A DNA stretch of 64,000 nt from Bacillus sp. FJAT-22090 (GCF_001278755.1 NZ_CP012601.1:3348154-3412153), one strand, 5' to 3'; positions 29,771 through 40,899 are shown, counted from the first letter of the stretch. The notes: generated from the sequence alone by a model not told the origin. Numbers and translations: made by a program.

Positions 29771-30193
29771 ATGCCTACAATTAACCAATTGGTACGTAAG
29801 CCTCGTAAATCCAATATCACGAAATCAAAGTCTCCAGCATTAGGAAAAGGCTATAACAGCTTTAAAAAATCAGCTACAAATCTTAACTCGCCACAAAAGC
29901 GTGGGGTTTGTACTCGTGTTGGTACTATGACGCCGAAGAAACCAAACTCAGCACTTCGTAAATATGCGCGTGTACGTTTAACAAATACGTTAGAGGTTAC
30001 TGCTTATATTCCAGGAGAAGGACACAACCTACAAGAACATAGTGTTGTACTTATCCGTGGAGGACGTGTAAAAGACTTACCAGGGGTACGTTATCATATC
30101 GTACGTGGTGCTCTTGATACAGCTGGAGTTAATGGTCGTATGCAAAGCCGTTCTTTATACGGTGCAAAACGCCCGAAAGAAAAGAAAAACTAA
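29771..30193 (+). CDS. rpsL: 30S ribosomal protein S12
   Basis: A 140-residue protein at the decoding centre. The segments [20 protein letters not shown] and [15 protein letters not shown]-like residues ([20 protein letters not shown]) contain the lysines whose mutation gives streptomycin resistance in other species; both appear wild type. GGGAGG precedes the ATG. Confidence 0.97.
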   Translation: MPTINQLVRKPRKSNITKSKSPALGKGYNSFKKSATNLNSPQKRGVCTRVGTMTPKKPNSALRKYARVRLTNTLEVTAYIPGEGHNLQEHSVVLIRGGRVKDLPGVRYHIVRGALDTAGVNGRMQSRSLYGAKRPKEKKN

Positions 30194-30237
30194 TTTAAAA
30201 TAATTAATATAGACATTCGTCGAAAGGAGGAAAACAC

Positions 30238-30708
30238 ATGCCTCGTAAAGGTCCTGTTTCCAAACGTGACGTGTTACCAGATCCAATTTATAACTCAAAA
30301 CTAGTAACTCGTTTAATCAACAAAATGATGATTGATGGTAAAAGAGGTACTTCTCAAAAAATTCTATACGGAGCGTTTGATCTTGTAAAAGAACGTTCTG
30401 GTAAAGACGCTTTAGAAGTATTTGAAGCTGCACTAAACAATGTTATGCCAGTTCTTGAAGTACGTGCTCGTCGTGTTGGTGGTGCAAACTACCAAGTACC
30501 GGTTGAAGTACGTCCTGACCGTCGTTCAACACTAGGTCTTCGCTACTTAGTAAACTATTCACGTCTTCGTGGAGAAAAAACGATGGAAGAACGTTTAGCT
30601 AACGAAATTCTTGATGCATCTAACAACACTGGTGCTTCTGTTAAGAAACGTGAAGATATGCACAAAATGGCTGAAGCTAACAAAGCATTTGCACACTATC
30701 GTTGGTAA
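30238..30708 (+). CDS. rpsG: 30S ribosomal protein S7
   Basis: A 156-residue primary 16S rRNA-binding protein of the 30S head. The N-terminus [16 protein letters not shown] and the segment [20 protein letters not shown] are family hallmarks. AAAGGAGG precedes the ATG. It forms the str group with rpsL, fusA and tuf. Confidence 0.97.
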   Translation: MPRKGPVSKRDVLPDPIYNSKLVTRLINKMMIDGKRGTSQKILYGAFDLVKERSGKDALEVFEAALNNVMPVLEVRARRVGGANYQVPVEVRPDRRSTLGLRYLVNYSRLRGEKTMEERLANEILDASNNTGASVKKREDMHKMAEANKAFAHYRW

Positions 30709-30759
30709 GATTTATTTAAAAATCATACTCTAATCCGAAATTGGAAGGAGAAATACAAT

Positions 30760-32838
30760 ATGGCTAGAGAGTTCTCCTTAGAAAAAACACGTAATATCGG
30801 TATCATGGCTCACATCGATGCTGGTAAAACGACTACTACGGAGCGTATTCTTTATTACACTGGTAAAATCCACAAAATTGGTGAAACGCATGAAGGTGCA
30901 TCACAAATGGACTGGATGGAGCAAGAACAAGAACGTGGTATTACAATCACTTCTGCTGCAACGACAGCTGCTTGGGACAACCACCGTGTAAACATTATCG
31001 ATACACCAGGACACGTAGACTTCACTGTTGAAGTTGAACGTTCTCTTCGAGTACTTGATGGTGCGGTAACAGTACTAGATGCTCAATCTGGTGTTGAACC
31101 ACAAACTGAAACAGTATGGCGCCAAGCTACAACTTACGGCGTACCACGTATTGTATTTGTTAACAAAATGGATAAAACGGGAGCAGATTTCCTATATTCT
31201 GTAGGAACTCTTCGTGACCGTTTACAAGCTAACGCTCATCCAATCCAATTACCAATTGGTTCAGAGGACCAATTCAGTGGAATTATCGATTTAGTAACGA
31301 TGAAAGCTACTGTGTATGGTAATGACTTAGGAACTGATATCCAAGAAGTAGAGATTCCAGAAGAATATAGAGCTCAAGCTGAAGAGTACCGTGAAAAATT
31401 AGTTGAAGCGGTTGCTGAACTTGATGAAGATCTAATGGAAAAATATCTTGGTGGAGAAGAAGTTACGAACGAAGAATTAGTTAACGGTATCCGTAAAGGT
31501 ACTCTTAACGTAGAATTCTATCCAGTAGTATGTGGTACTGCATTTAAAAACAAAGGTGTTCAAAAAGTTCTTGACGCTGTTGTTGCATACCTTCCATCAC
31601 CACTAGATATCCCTGCTATGAAAGGTATTGATCCTGATTCTGAAGAGGAAGTAGAACGTCATTCAGATGATTCAGAGCCATTCTCTGCATTAGCATTTAA
31701 AGTAATGACTGACCCTTATGTTGGTAAACTAACATTCTTCCGTGTATATTCTGGTACACTTCAATCAGGTTCTTATGTGCAAAACTCTACTAAAGGTAAG
31801 CGTGAGCGTGTAGGACGTATTCTACAAATGCATGCTAACTCTCGTGAAGAGATTTCACAAGTATATGCTGGAGATATCGCGGCTGCTGTAGGATTAAAAG
31901 ATACAACTACTGGTGATACACTGTGTGATGAAAAGGCTCTAGTTATTCTAGAATCTATGGAATTCCCAGAACCAGTTATTTCTTTATCAGTTGAACCTAA
32001 AACAAAAGCTGACCAAGATAAAATGGGTCAAGCATTACAAAAACTTGCTGAAGAAGATCCAACATTCCGCGTGCACACTGACCAAGAAACTGGTCAGGTT
32101 ATCATCGCAGGTATGGGTGAACTTCACCTTGATATCTTAGTTGACCGTATGCGTCGTGAATTTAAAGTTGAAGCTAACGTAGGTGCTCCTCAAGTATCTT
32201 ATCGTGAGACTTTCCGTAATTCTGCACAAGTTGAAGGTAAATTTGTACGTCAATCTGGTGGTCGCGGACAATTCGGACACGTTTGGATTGAGTTCTCTCC
32301 AAACGAAGAAGGAAAAGGCTTTGAATTTGAAAACGCAATCGTTGGTGGGGTAGTACCACGTGAATATATTCCAGCTGTTGAAGCAGGTCTTCGTGACTCG
32401 CTTGACAATGGGGTTCTTGCAGGCTTCCCATTAATCGATATTAAAGCTAAATTATTCGACGGATCATATCATGATGTTGACTCGAATGAGATGGCATTTA
32501 AAATTGCGGCATCTATGGCATTGAAAAATGCTGTATCTAAGGTAAACCCAGTTCTACTTGAGCCAATCATGAAAGTAGAAGTTGTTATTCCTGAAGAATA
32601 TTTAGGAGACATTATGGGTGATATCACGTCTCGTCGTGGTCGTGTTGAAGGTATGGATGCTCGTGGTAATGCACAAGTAGTTCGTGCAATGGTTCCACTT
32701 GCTGAAATGTTCGGATATGCAACGTCTTTACGTTCTAATACGCAAGGACGCGGAGTATTCTCAATGGTGTTCGATCACTATGAAGATGTTCCAAAATCAA
32801 TTTCGGAAGAAATTATTAAAAAACATAAAGGTGAATAA
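30760..32838 (+). CDS. fusA: Elongation factor G
   Basis: A 692-residue translocase GTPase. The G1 motif [15 protein letters not shown] is near 17-31, the switch II motif DTPGHVDF follows, and NKMD gives the G4 motif. Domains III-V end with the RGRVEGMD region. AAGGAG precedes the ATG. Confidence 0.98.
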   Translation: MAREFSLEKTRNIGIMAHIDAGKTTTTERILYYTGKIHKIGETHEGASQMDWMEQEQERGITITSAATTAAWDNHRVNIIDTPGHVDFTVEVERSLRVLDGAVTVLDAQSGVEPQTETVWRQATTYGVPRIVFVNKMDKTGADFLYSVGTLRDRLQANAHPIQLPIGSEDQFSGIIDLVTMKATVYGNDLGTDIQEVEIPEEYRAQAEEYREKLVEAVAELDEDLMEKYLGGEEVTNEELVNGIRKGTLNVEFYPVVCGTAFKNKGVQKVLDAVVAYLPSPLDIPAMKGIDPDSEEEVERHSDDSEPFSALAFKVMTDPYVGKLTFFRVYSGTLQSGSYVQNSTKGKRERVGRILQMHANSREEISQVYAGDIAAAVGLKDTTTGDTLCDEKALVILESMEFPEPVISLSVEPKTKADQDKMGQALQKLAEEDPTFRVHTDQETGQVIIAGMGELHLDILVDRMRREFKVEANVGAPQVSYRETFRNSAQVEGKFVRQSGGRGQFGHVWIEFSPNEEGKGFEFENAIVGGVVPREYIPAVEAGLRDSLDNGVLAGFPLIDIKAKLFDGSYHDVDSNEMAFKIAASMALKNAVSKVNPVLLEPIMKVEVVIPEEYLGDIMGDITSRRGRVEGMDARGNAQVVRAMVPLAEMFGYATSLRSNTQGRGVFSMVFDHYEDVPKSISEEIIKKHKGE

Positions 32839-32867
32839 TTGAATTTTCACCAATATTCAAGTATAAC
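32839..32867 (+). promoter_or_regulatory. Putative internal promoter for tuf
   Basis: TTGAAT (32839-32844) and TATAAC (32862-32867) are 17 bp apart, starting at the base after the fusA stop. It would give tuf extra expression independent of the str promoter. Confidence 0.55.
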
Positions 32868-32881
32868 TAAATTATAGTGTA

Positions 32882-32916
32882 TAAAAGATAGGGGGACGTA
32901 CGCCCTCTACCTTTTA
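32882..32916 (+). promoter_or_regulatory. Hairpin in the tuf leader
   Basis: AAAAGATAGGGGG pairs with CCCTCTACCTTTT, with small mismatches, around ACGTACG. TTTT lies within the stem and no longer T run follows. It could be a leaky terminator between fusA and tuf or a 5' stabiliser of the tuf mRNA. Confidence 0.5.
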
Positions 32917-32955
32917 TCATAAAAAATCAAACAATCACTGAGGAGGCACTCTCTA

Positions 32956-34143
32956 ATGGCTAAAGAAAAATTTGACCGTTCCAAAACGCATGCTAACATC
33001 GGTACAATCGGACACGTTGACCATGGTAAAACAACTCTAACTGCTGCTATCGCAACAGTTCTTTCTAAAAAAATGGGTGGAGTAGCGAAATCATATGCTG
33101 ATATCGATAACGCACCTGAAGAAAAAGAACGCGGTATCACAATCAATACATCTCACGTTGAATATGAAACTGAAACTCGTCACTACGCTCACGTAGACTG
33201 CCCAGGACATGCTGACTATGTTAAAAACATGATCACAGGTGCAGCTCAAATGGACGGCGGTATCTTAGTAGTATCTGCTGCTGATGGCCCAATGCCACAA
33301 ACTCGTGAACATATCCTTCTTTCTCGTCAAGTAGGTGTTCCATACCTAGTTGTATTCATGAACAAATGTGATATGGTTGACGATGAAGAACTTCTTGAAT
33401 TAGTTGAAATGGAAATTCGTGACCTTCTATCTGAATACGATTTCCCAGGCGACGATCTTCCAGTAATTAAAGGTTCTGCTCTTAAAGCTCTTGAAGGTGA
33501 GCCTGAGTGGGAAGAAAAAATTATTGAATTAATGGACGCTGTAGATAGCTATATCCCAACTCCAGAACGTCAAACTGACAAACCATTCATGATGCCAGTT
33601 GAGGATGTATTCTCAATCACTGGTCGTGGTACAGTTGCAACTGGACGTGTTGAACGTGGCCAAGTTAAAGTTGGAGACGTTGTAGACATCATCGGTATCG
33701 TTGAAGATCCAAAATCAACTACTGTAACAGGTGTTGAAATGTTCCGTAAACTTCTTGACTATGCAGAAGCTGGTGACAACATCGGTGCACTTCTTCGTGG
33801 GGTTGCTCGTGAAGAAATCCAACGTGGTCAAGTATTAGCTAAACCAGGCTCAATTACACCACACACAGACTTCAAAGCTGAAGTTTATGTTCTTTCAAAA
33901 GAAGAGGGTGGACGTCATACTCCATTCTTCTCAAACTACCGCCCACAGTTCTACTTCCGTACAACTGACGTAACAGGCGTTTGTAACTTACCAGAAGGCG
34001 TAGAAATGGTTATGCCTGGAGACAACATCGAAATGACAGTTTCTTTGATCTCTCCAATCGCTCTTGAAGAAGGTACTAAATTCTCTATCCGTGAGGGTGG
34101 ACGTACTGTAGGCGCTGGCGTAGTTGCTACTATTACTAAATAA
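32956..34143 (+). CDS. tuf: Elongation factor Tu
   Basis: A 395-residue GTPase that brings aminoacyl-tRNA to the ribosome. The G motifs [10 protein letters not shown] near 18-27, DCPGHADY and NKCDMVDD are present, with the two beta-barrel domains following. GAGGAGG precedes the ATG. Codon choice is strongly biased, as expected for the most abundant protein. It ends the str operon. Confidence 0.98.
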   Translation: MAKEKFDRSKTHANIGTIGHVDHGKTTLTAAIATVLSKKMGGVAKSYADIDNAPEEKERGITINTSHVEYETETRHYAHVDCPGHADYVKNMITGAAQMDGGILVVSAADGPMPQTREHILLSRQVGVPYLVVFMNKCDMVDDEELLELVEMEIRDLLSEYDFPGDDLPVIKGSALKALEGEPEWEEKIIELMDAVDSYIPTPERQTDKPFMMPVEDVFSITGRGTVATGRVERGQVKVGDVVDIIGIVEDPKSTTVTGVEMFRKLLDYAEAGDNIGALLRGVAREEIQRGQVLAKPGSITPHTDFKAEVYVLSKEEGGRHTPFFSNYRPQFYFRTTDVTGVCNLPEGVEMVMPGDNIEMTVSLISPIALEEGTKFSIREGGRTVGAGVVATITK

Positions 34144-34160
34144 TTTATAAATTGATAAAA

Positions 34161-34192
34161 TCCATCTCGTGACGACGAGATGGATTTTTTTT
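34161..34192 (+). terminator. Terminator after tuf
   Basis: TCCATCTCGT (34161-34170) and ACGAGATGGA (34175-34184) form a perfect stem with the 4-base loop GACG, followed by eight T. It insulates the following Bce-type cassette. Confidence 0.92.
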
Positions 34193-34231
34193 GTACAAAA
34201 TAGTGTAAACTATTTATAGGAGGTGCTTCCA

Positions 34232-34918
34232 ATTAGTACAAAAATATTGTTAATAGAAGATGATCAGTCCATTTTTGATATGCTAAGAGATCGTTTTATT
34301 CAATGGTCTTTTGATGTAATAAGACCTGCCGACTTTCAAAAAGTAATTCATACATTCATTGAAGAAAAACCCCAGTTAGTTATTATAGATATCCAATTGC
34401 CTGCATTTGATGGTTTCCATTGGTGTAGAGAAATTCGTCATATTTCGAAAGTACCGATTATATTCTTGTCTTCTCGAGACCATCCGATGGATATCATCAT
34501 GGCCATGCAAATGGGTGCAGATGACTTCGTACAAAAGCCATTTCATCTAGACGTATTGATAGCTAAGGTCCAAGCCGTATTACGAAGAACATATGATTAT
34601 CAGGAAGAGAATATGGATACAAATAGCTGGAATGAAGCAGTTATTGACTTTGCTAAAAGTGAGATTACATACAATAACCAAGTAATTGATTTAACAAAAA
34701 ACGAACTTTTTATTCTTCGTATTCTTATACAATCAGTAAATAAAATAGTGTCAAGAGATGAGTTAATGCGTAAATTATGGGATGACGAGCGCTTTGTAAA
34801 CGACAACACTTTATCTGTAAATGTTAATAGACTACGCTTAAAACTAGAGGAAATAGGTTTAAAAGATGTTATTGTTACGAAGAAAGGTCTAGGTTATATG
34901 GCTATTACAAAGGAGTAG
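34232..34918 (+). CDS. BceR-like OmpR-family response regulator
   Basis: A 228-residue regulator of the peptide-antibiotic detoxification type. The receiver domain has the acidic pair E9-D10 and phosphoacceptor D53 (VIIDIQLPAFDGFHWCREI), followed by LSSRDHPMDIIMAMQMGADDF. The C-terminal winged helix ends near residue 228. Similarity to B. subtilis BceR is strong throughout. AGGAGG (34218-34223) is 8 bp from an in-frame ATT at 34232. The GTG at 34223 overlaps the Shine-Dalgarno, and a TTG at 34247 would cut the first beta strand. I therefore propose an AUU start. It is the first gene of a regulator-kinase-ATPase-permease set. Confidence 0.9.
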   Translation: MSTKILLIEDDQSIFDMLRDRFIQWSFDVIRPADFQKVIHTFIEEKPQLVIIDIQLPAFDGFHWCREIRHISKVPIIFLSSRDHPMDIIMAMQMGADDFVQKPFHLDVLIAKVQAVLRRTYDYQEENMDTNSWNEAVIDFAKSEITYNNQVIDLTKNELFILRILIQSVNKIVSRDELMRKLWDDERFVNDNTLSVNVNRLRLKLEEIGLKDVIVTKKGLGYMAITKE

Positions 34919-34925
34919 ACACATT

Positions 34926-35951
34926 GTGTTCATTGCGTACATAAAAGAAAGAAAAGCGTGGCTTCTCTTTTTTCTAAGCTTGCAGATTTGGTTAAATATT
35001 ATATTGACATTAGACGTCGCTTTTTTTAATATATCGTTGCTTTATATTAACGGTATAAATTCATTGGCATTTATACTATTTTTTATTTGGAGATACAGAG
35101 TGGAATCCGTTTTTTTGAAATCGTTAGAGGTAAATATAGACAAGGAATTCACACTAGATATGTTACTTGCTGCTCTTCCAGAAGGAAAATCTACTTTTGA
35201 GAAAAGGTTATCAACTGCATTAGATGAACTGTTTATAGTGGCTAAGGAAGAATTGAACAATATGCGAGTGGAACATTTAGAAGAGAATGACCGCACGTTA
35301 ACATGGATTCACGAAGTAAAGACGCCTCTAACAAGTATGAAACTCATGATAGATACTGTAGAAAATTATAAAGTGAAGAAAAAACTGGAGGTTGAGTGGC
35401 TAAGAGTCCATTTACTATTAGACCAACAGCTCCATCATACAAGATTACCATCTTTAGAAAAAGATTACTTGATAGAGCCAATTAATTTTGACAAAATTAT
35501 ACCTGCAGAAATAAAAGAACTGCAAGCTTGGTGTATGCAAAAGGGTATAGGCTTTGAAATCGATCTATCGAAAGAGGAAGTATTAACAGATCAAAAGTGG
35601 TTATCCTTTATAGTTCGTCAGATACTATCAAACGCAGTGAAATATAGTAAAGAGAATGGAGAAATTCATGTCTTTTCTCAAATGGATAGTTCTAAACATA
35701 CAATTTTACATATTCAAGACTTCGGTATTGGAATAAGCTCTGCTGACTTACCTCGTATATTTGAGAAGTCTTTTACAGGAACGACTGGAAGAGAAACAAT
35801 AGCATCTACAGGTATGGGGCTCTATCTAGCAAAGAACGCCGCAGACAAATTGGGTATAGATATAACCGTTGAATCCAGAGTAGATAACGGCTCGATTTTT
35901 TCGCTTAAATTCCCATTAAAAAATGAAATGACTAGAATTTATGGTAGGTGA
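34926..35951 (+). CDS. BceS-like sensor histidine kinase
   Basis: A 341-residue kinase of the intramembrane-sensing type. Two membrane helices (about 11-29 and 36-55) are joined by a very short outside loop, so it cannot sense ligand itself. In known Bce systems the ABC permease does the sensing. The H-box WIHEVKTPLTSMKLM has the phosphoacceptor H129. The ATPase part has N (RQILSNAVKYS), G1 (QDFGIGI) and G2 (STGMGLYLAKN) boxes. The GTG at 34926 lies 7 bp after the regulator gene. Confidence 0.93.
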   Translation: MFIAYIKERKAWLLFFLSLQIWLNIILTLDVAFFNISLLYINGINSLAFILFFIWRYRVESVFLKSLEVNIDKEFTLDMLLAALPEGKSTFEKRLSTALDELFIVAKEELNNMRVEHLEENDRTLTWIHEVKTPLTSMKLMIDTVENYKVKKKLEVEWLRVHLLLDQQLHHTRLPSLEKDYLIEPINFDKIIPAEIKELQAWCMQKGIGFEIDLSKEEVLTDQKWLSFIVRQILSNAVKYSKENGEIHVFSQMDSSKHTILHIQDFGIGISSADLPRIFEKSFTGTTGRETIASTGMGLYLAKNAADKLGIDITVESRVDNGSIFSLKFPLKNEMTRIYGR

Positions 35952-35964
35952 CAAAATTGTCATC
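35947..35964. promoter_or_regulatory. Predicted BceR-type operator
   Basis: TGACA (35949-35953), AAAT, TGTCA (35958-35962) is a perfect inverted repeat, extended on both sides with one mismatch. It matches the spacing of the published BceR-family consensus TNACA-N4-TGTAA. It overlaps the kinase stop codon and lies about 90 bp before the ATPase gene. A weak -35 and TACAAT (36016-36021) follow, the layout of an activated promoter. Confidence 0.6.
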
Positions 35965-36050
35965 TACTTTCTTTTTTTGTCATGTAAATCGAACGATTAA
36001 TAGAAAAGAAAACCGTACAATAAAGTTAGTAAAATGTAGGAGGTAAATAC

Positions 36051-36812
36051 ATGACTATTTTAAGCGGTCGTAAAATAAAAAAAGTATATGGTAAAAAGTT
36101 ATCGGCACAAGAAGTGTTAAAAGGAATCAATATGGACGTACAAGAAGGAGAATTCGTTGGAATAATGGGTCCATCAGGCTCTGGGAAAACAACATTACTT
36201 AATGTGCTAGCTTCTATTGATCAAGCGACAGAAGGGGTAATTGAAATTAGTGGACATAATTTACGTACGATGAGGGAACGTGAATTATCCAACTTTCGCA
36301 GAGAACAATTAGGGTTTATTTTTCAAGACTATAACTTACTGGACACATTAACAGTAAAAGAAAATATATTATTACCACTTTCCATTAGTAAAATCTCTAA
36401 AAAAGAGTCTGAAGAACGATTTAAAGAGCTAACGAAAACATTAGGGATAGAAGAACTGGCAAATAAATATCCAAATGAAATTTCCGGTGGACAAAAACAA
36501 AGAACCTCAGCAGCACGTGCATTAATCAGCAATCCATCTATAGTATTTGCAGATGAGCCCACAGGAGCTCTCGATTCTAAAGCTGCTACGGCACTATTAA
36601 GTAACTTAGAGAAAATAAATAAAGATAAAAAAGTAACAATTATGATGGTTACCCATGATCCTGTCGCAGCAAGCTTTTGTTCACGCGTTCTGTTTTTGAA
36701 AGATGGACAATTGTATACAGAATTATATAAAGGTGAAAAGGATCGTGGACAGTTTTTTCAAGAAATCATGAACATTCAAGGTGTGCTTGGTGGTGATGGC
36801 TATGACGCTTAG
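36051..36812 (+). CDS. BceA-like ABC transporter ATP-binding protein
   Basis: A 253-residue ATPase. It shows Walker [10 protein letters not shown] near 40-48, the Q-loop in [18 protein letters not shown], signature [14 protein letters not shown] and Walker [14 protein letters not shown]. It resembles BceA and other ATPases of the MacB/LolD type that work with a ten-helix permease. AGGAGG precedes the ATG, and the operator at 35947 lies upstream. It overlaps the permease gene. Confidence 0.94.
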   Translation: MTILSGRKIKKVYGKKLSAQEVLKGINMDVQEGEFVGIMGPSGSGKTTLLNVLASIDQATEGVIEISGHNLRTMRERELSNFRREQLGFIFQDYNLLDTLTVKENILLPLSISKISKKESEERFKELTKTLGIEELANKYPNEISGGQKQRTSAARALISNPSIVFADEPTGALDSKAATALLSNLEKINKDKKVTIMMVTHDPVAASFCSRVLFLKDGQLYTELYKGEKDRGQFFQEIMNIQGVLGGDGYDA

Positions 36813-38790
36813 TCAATTAGTTTTCCGCAGCATGAAGAAAAATATTAAGCATTACTACTTATATTTCTTTGCATTAATATTTAGTGTGATGCTTTATTTT
36901 TCTTTTGTAACACTTCAATACAATCCAAGTGTTGTAGAAATTTCACATGGCGTAAAAGCAATAGCTGGCCTAAAAGCTGCATCCTATTTATTGTTATTTA
37001 TTGTGGTGTTTTTTGTTTTATATGCAAACCGTCTATTTATGAAGAGAAGAAGCAAAGAAATTGGATTGTATCAACTAATTGGAATGTCAAAAGGGCTTGT
37101 AACAAGATTGTTGGCGCTAGAAAATACAATTTTATGGATCGGGGCAATTGGAATAGGAGTTTCATTGGGTTTTTTGACTTCTAGAATTTTTGCGATGATA
37201 CTACTGCGAATTTTAGAAAAAGATGTTCTAGTAGAGTTAATCTTCTCGATCGAAGCATTACAAATGACGATATTAGTATTTCTGGTACTTCTAATTTTAG
37301 TTTTAGCTCAAACGATGCTTAGTATCAGACGTGTTTCTTTACTGGCATTATTTACAGCAACGGCAACAGCTGATACAAGAGTTAAAAGATTTAGTGGGTT
37401 TCAAATGTTTCTTGGTTTTATCGGACTTGTAATGATTGGGTACGGATATTATTTGTCAACGAATCTATTTGAAATAGAAAGTGATAATGTTAACGAACTA
37501 CTGTTTAAAATGCTTAGCATTTTAGGGTCAACAATTATCGGGACTTTTTTTGTTTTTCGTTTTTCAGTAGCATTCCTAATGAATTTAATTCGAAAGCAAA
37601 AAAGAGGTCATTTGTCTATTGAAGATGTATTATCACTTTCCCCGATTATGCATCGAATGAAATCGAATGCTATGTCTCTCACAACAATTACCGTTTTATC
37701 TGCAACTGCTTTGGGAATTCTTTGTCTATCCTATATTTCTTATTATTCCGCTAGTTCTATGGCAAAGCAAAATATTCCGTTCGACTACGTGTTGTTGAAC
37801 GATCAAGGACAAAGTTTTGTGGATGAATTGGAGAAAAAGAAGATTAGTTACAAAGAAACAACGATAGAGCTCTTGGATGTAGAGATAGATACTTCGAAGT
37901 TATATGTGAGTGATATTCCAAATGGCTTAAGTATAATGACAAAGACAGAGATGCCGGTGGCTAAATTGAGTGATGCTCAAAAAGTGATACCTGGACTTAC
38001 GTTAGAAGAAGGAGAGGGCTTTGTTACAGGCTATAGCAACATGTTGTCAGAAATTGTGAAGATTGAAGGGAATAGGCCTGTACAGCTCACTACTACTAAT
38101 GGCGACGTGTCTATTACGATAAAAGAAATAAGAGAGGAATCATTACTTGCATACTATCTCACCGGGGGTGGTATGATGATTGTTGTTTCGGACGCTCAAT
38201 TTGAAAAGTTAACAGAAGATAGCTTAATCCAGCAACAAACAAATTGGACGAAACAAGTAGGTATCGATTTAGTGGATCGTTCGAAAAAAGAAGAAACTCA
38301 ATCCATATATGAAGAAACAACGAATGATGGTCATTTTGAAGTAACTGCAAATAATGCTGAGAATGAAGTTATAAATATGGATTCGCAGGAAGAATATCGA
38401 CTTTCCACTTTAGATATGATGGGGCTAGTAATATTTATTACAGGATTTCTAGGCTTAGCATTCTTAATGACGACGGGTAGTATCTTATATTTTAAACAAA
38501 TGAGCGAAGCGGAAGAAGAAAAGGCATCCTTTACTATATTAAGAAAAATTGGCTTTACAACGAACGAAATAATGAAAGGAATCTATAAAAAGCAATTGTA
38601 TAACTTCGGGATACCATTAGTTATTGGTCTAGCACATAGTTACTTTGCGGTGAAATCCGGTTGGATGCTTTTTGGTACAGAGCTAGTAGCACCGTTGTTA
38701 ATCACCATGAGTATATATGTAGTCTTATATTCTGTATTTGCATTTCTTTCCATTGGTTACTATAGAAAAGTAGTAAATGAGTCACTTTAA
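36802..38790 (+). CDS. BceB-like ABC transporter permease
   Basis: A 662-residue permease with ten expected membrane helices. A large outside domain (about 310-535) between helices 7 and 8 binds peptide antibiotics in this family. The N-terminus [20 protein letters not shown], the FtsX-type core ([15 protein letters not shown]) and the C-terminal [19 protein letters not shown] closely follow BceB. It frees lipid-bound cell-wall antibiotics such as bacitracin and signals to the kinase. The start is either 36802 or 36796 (two residues longer); both overlap the ATPase gene. Confidence 0.93.
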   Translation: MTLSQLVFRSMKKNIKHYYLYFFALIFSVMLYFSFVTLQYNPSVVEISHGVKAIAGLKAASYLLLFIVVFFVLYANRLFMKRRSKEIGLYQLIGMSKGLVTRLLALENTILWIGAIGIGVSLGFLTSRIFAMILLRILEKDVLVELIFSIEALQMTILVFLVLLILVLAQTMLSIRRVSLLALFTATATADTRVKRFSGFQMFLGFIGLVMIGYGYYLSTNLFEIESDNVNELLFKMLSILGSTIIGTFFVFRFSVAFLMNLIRKQKRGHLSIEDVLSLSPIMHRMKSNAMSLTTITVLSATALGILCLSYISYYSASSMAKQNIPFDYVLLNDQGQSFVDELEKKKISYKETTIELLDVEIDTSKLYVSDIPNGLSIMTKTEMPVAKLSDAQKVIPGLTLEEGEGFVTGYSNMLSEIVKIEGNRPVQLTTTNGDVSITIKEIREESLLAYYLTGGGMMIVVSDAQFEKLTEDSLIQQQTNWTKQVGIDLVDRSKKEETQSIYEETTNDGHFEVTANNAENEVINMDSQEEYRLSTLDMMGLVIFITGFLGLAFLMTTGSILYFKQMSEAEEEKASFTILRKIGFTTNEIMKGIYKKQLYNFGIPLVIGLAHSYFAVKSGWMLFGTELVAPLLITMSIYVVLYSVFAFLSIGYYRKVVNESL

Positions 38791-38820
38791 GGAAAATATA
38801 AGAACTTTATATGAACAAAA

Positions 38821-38850
38821 GCCCCTTTGCGCTTATAGCAAAGGGGTTTT
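38821..38850 (+). terminator. Terminator after the permease gene
   Basis: CCCCTTTGC (38822-38830) and GCAAAGGGG (38838-38846) form a perfect 9-bp stem, followed by TTTT. Confidence 0.88.
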
Positions 38851-38854
38851 CGTA

Positions 38855-38883
38855 TTGACAATCGGAATAAGAACTATTAAACT
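38855..38883 (+). promoter_or_regulatory. Promoter of the YuiF-like gene
   Basis: TTGACA (38855-38860) and TAAACT (38878-38883) are 17 bp apart, directly after the preceding terminator. Confidence 0.65.
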
Positions 38884-38925
38884 TTAGCATATTAGTAATC
38901 TAGTGTGCGAAAGTGAGGGTTTTAT

Positions 38926-40242
38926 ATGAATGCTGTTTTAGTTGCAGTAGGAGTTATGTTGATATTGAGTTTACTTCGAATCAATGTTGTATTCTCGTTA
39001 ATTATAGGTGCTCTTATAGGGGGTCTTACAGCCGGCCTATCAGTCACGGAAACAATTGAGGCATTTACGGGTGGATTAGGTGCTGGAGCGACAATAGCGT
39101 TAAGCTACGCATTATTAGGGGGCTTTGCTGTTGCGATTTCGAGAACAGGTATACCGGAATTGTTAGTAGGGGTCATATTGAAGCTTGTGAAAAGAGAAGG
39201 AGATTCACAGAAAGCAGGATTAGCTAAAGTATTGGTGTTTTTATTGTTACTTATGATGGCGATCTTCTCACAAAACTTAATCCCGATTCATATCGCTTTT
39301 ATTCCTTTGTTAGTTCCTCCGATTTTGAAAGTCTTAAATATGTTACATGTGGATCGTCGATTAATTGCGTGTATTTTAGCGTTTGGTTTAATAACACCTT
39401 ATATGTTCCTTCCATACGGATTTGGCGCGATTTATCAACAAATTGTAGCAACACAAATGGGATTGTCTGGTCTAGAGATTGCACTTAGTGATATTCCAAA
39501 AGCTATGGCTGTTCCAGCATTAGGGATGGTTTTTGGATTAGTACTAGCGTTTGTATTATATCGTAAACCAAGAGTTTATAAGCAAGAGGATGTTGTCGTA
39601 GAAGAACTTGAGGTAAATGTGAAGAAAAGTAGTATAATCTTTACAGTTATCGCATTGATTGCAGCGTTATACGTACAAATAGTAACTGATTCGATGATTG
39701 CTGGGGCTCTTGCAGGTATTACTGTTCTGTATGTAAGTGGGGCTCTTAAATGGAAAGAAGCAGATCAATTGTTAACTGAAGGTATGCGTATGATGGCGTT
39801 TGTTGGGTTTGTAATGATTACTGCAAATGGTTTTGCGGCAGTAATAAATGCCACTGGTCATGTTGAATCATTAGTGAAGGCGTCTGCAGAGTTATTGGAG
39901 GGTAATGTAAGTTTGGCCGTATTAATCATGTTAATAATAGGATTAATAGTGACGATGGGAATTGGTTCTTCATTTGCTACTATTCCAATAATAGCAGCTA
40001 TCTTTGTACCACTATCAGTGGAGTTAGGATTGAGTCCACTAGCGACCATTGCTTTGATTGGGACAGCAGGAGCATTAGGTGATGCAGGGTCACCAGCTTC
40101 TGATTCAACTCTTGGTCCTACTGCTGGGTTAAGTGTAGACGGACAGCATAATCACATTTGGGATACATGTGTACCTACATTTATTTGTTACAACATACCG
40201 TTAGTTCTCTTTGGATGGATCGCGGTTATGTATGTTCTATAG
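38926..40242 (+). CDS. YuiF-like Na+/H+ antiporter family permease
   Basis: A 438-residue protein with about eleven to twelve hydrophobic segments. It follows B. subtilis YuiF along its whole length, including IFSQNLIPIHIAFIPLLVPP, LITPYMFLPYGFGAIYQQI, TMGIGSSFATIPIIAAIF and GDAGSPASDSTLGPTAGLS. The family is annotated as a Na+/H+ antiporter or amino-acid transporter; the true substrate is not clear. It has its own promoter and terminator and is foreign to the tuf-rpsJ junction in B. subtilis. Confidence 0.88.
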   Translation: MNAVLVAVGVMLILSLLRINVVFSLIIGALIGGLTAGLSVTETIEAFTGGLGAGATIALSYALLGGFAVAISRTGIPELLVGVILKLVKREGDSQKAGLAKVLVFLLLLMMAIFSQNLIPIHIAFIPLLVPPILKVLNMLHVDRRLIACILAFGLITPYMFLPYGFGAIYQQIVATQMGLSGLEIALSDIPKAMAVPALGMVFGLVLAFVLYRKPRVYKQEDVVVEELEVNVKKSSIIFTVIALIAALYVQIVTDSMIAGALAGITVLYVSGALKWKEADQLLTEGMRMMAFVGFVMITANGFAAVINATGHVESLVKASAELLEGNVSLAVLIMLIIGLIVTMGIGSSFATIPIIAAIFVPLSVELGLSPLATIALIGTAGALGDAGSPASDSTLGPTAGLSVDGQHNHIWDTCVPTFICYNIPLVLFGWIAVMYVL

Positions 40243-40254
40243 TTAGGGAAGAAA

Positions 40255-40285
40255 AGGACGCTCATTTAATGGAGCGTCCTTTATA
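40255..40285 (+). terminator. Terminator after the YuiF-like gene
   Basis: AAAGGACGCTC (40255-40265) and GAGCGTCCTTT (40274-40284) form a perfect 11-bp stem. The T tract is short, but the stem ends in TTT and AT-rich sequence follows. Confidence 0.75.
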
Positions 40286-40325
40286 TATAGAAGAAAGGCA
40301 TTAACAACTTAATTTATCGTTTCAT

Positions 40326-40354
40326 TTGAAATAATAGCGATAGTTTTGTATACT
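40326..40354 (+). promoter_or_regulatory. S10 operon promoter P1
   Basis: TTGAAA (40326-40331) and TATACT (40349-40354) are 17 bp apart. A second promoter follows 80 bp downstream, so the S10 operon appears to have tandem promoters. Confidence 0.55.
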
Positions 40355-40433
40355 GATAAACGGCTTAAAGAAGCTAGTTTATTAGTTAAGAGAAATAATA
40401 TATCAACATTTAAAAAGAATTTCGTAAAAACAC

Positions 40434-40462
40434 TTGCGGAATTATTTTATTTTGTATATAAT
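40434..40462 (+). promoter_or_regulatory. S10 operon promoter P2
   Basis: TTGCGG (40434-40439) and TATAAT (40457-40462) are 17 bp apart. The 348-bp gap 40243-40590 therefore holds a terminator, two promoters and the S10 leader. Confidence 0.75.
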
Positions 40463-40467
40463 GTTGA

Positions 40468-40899
<432 letters not shown>

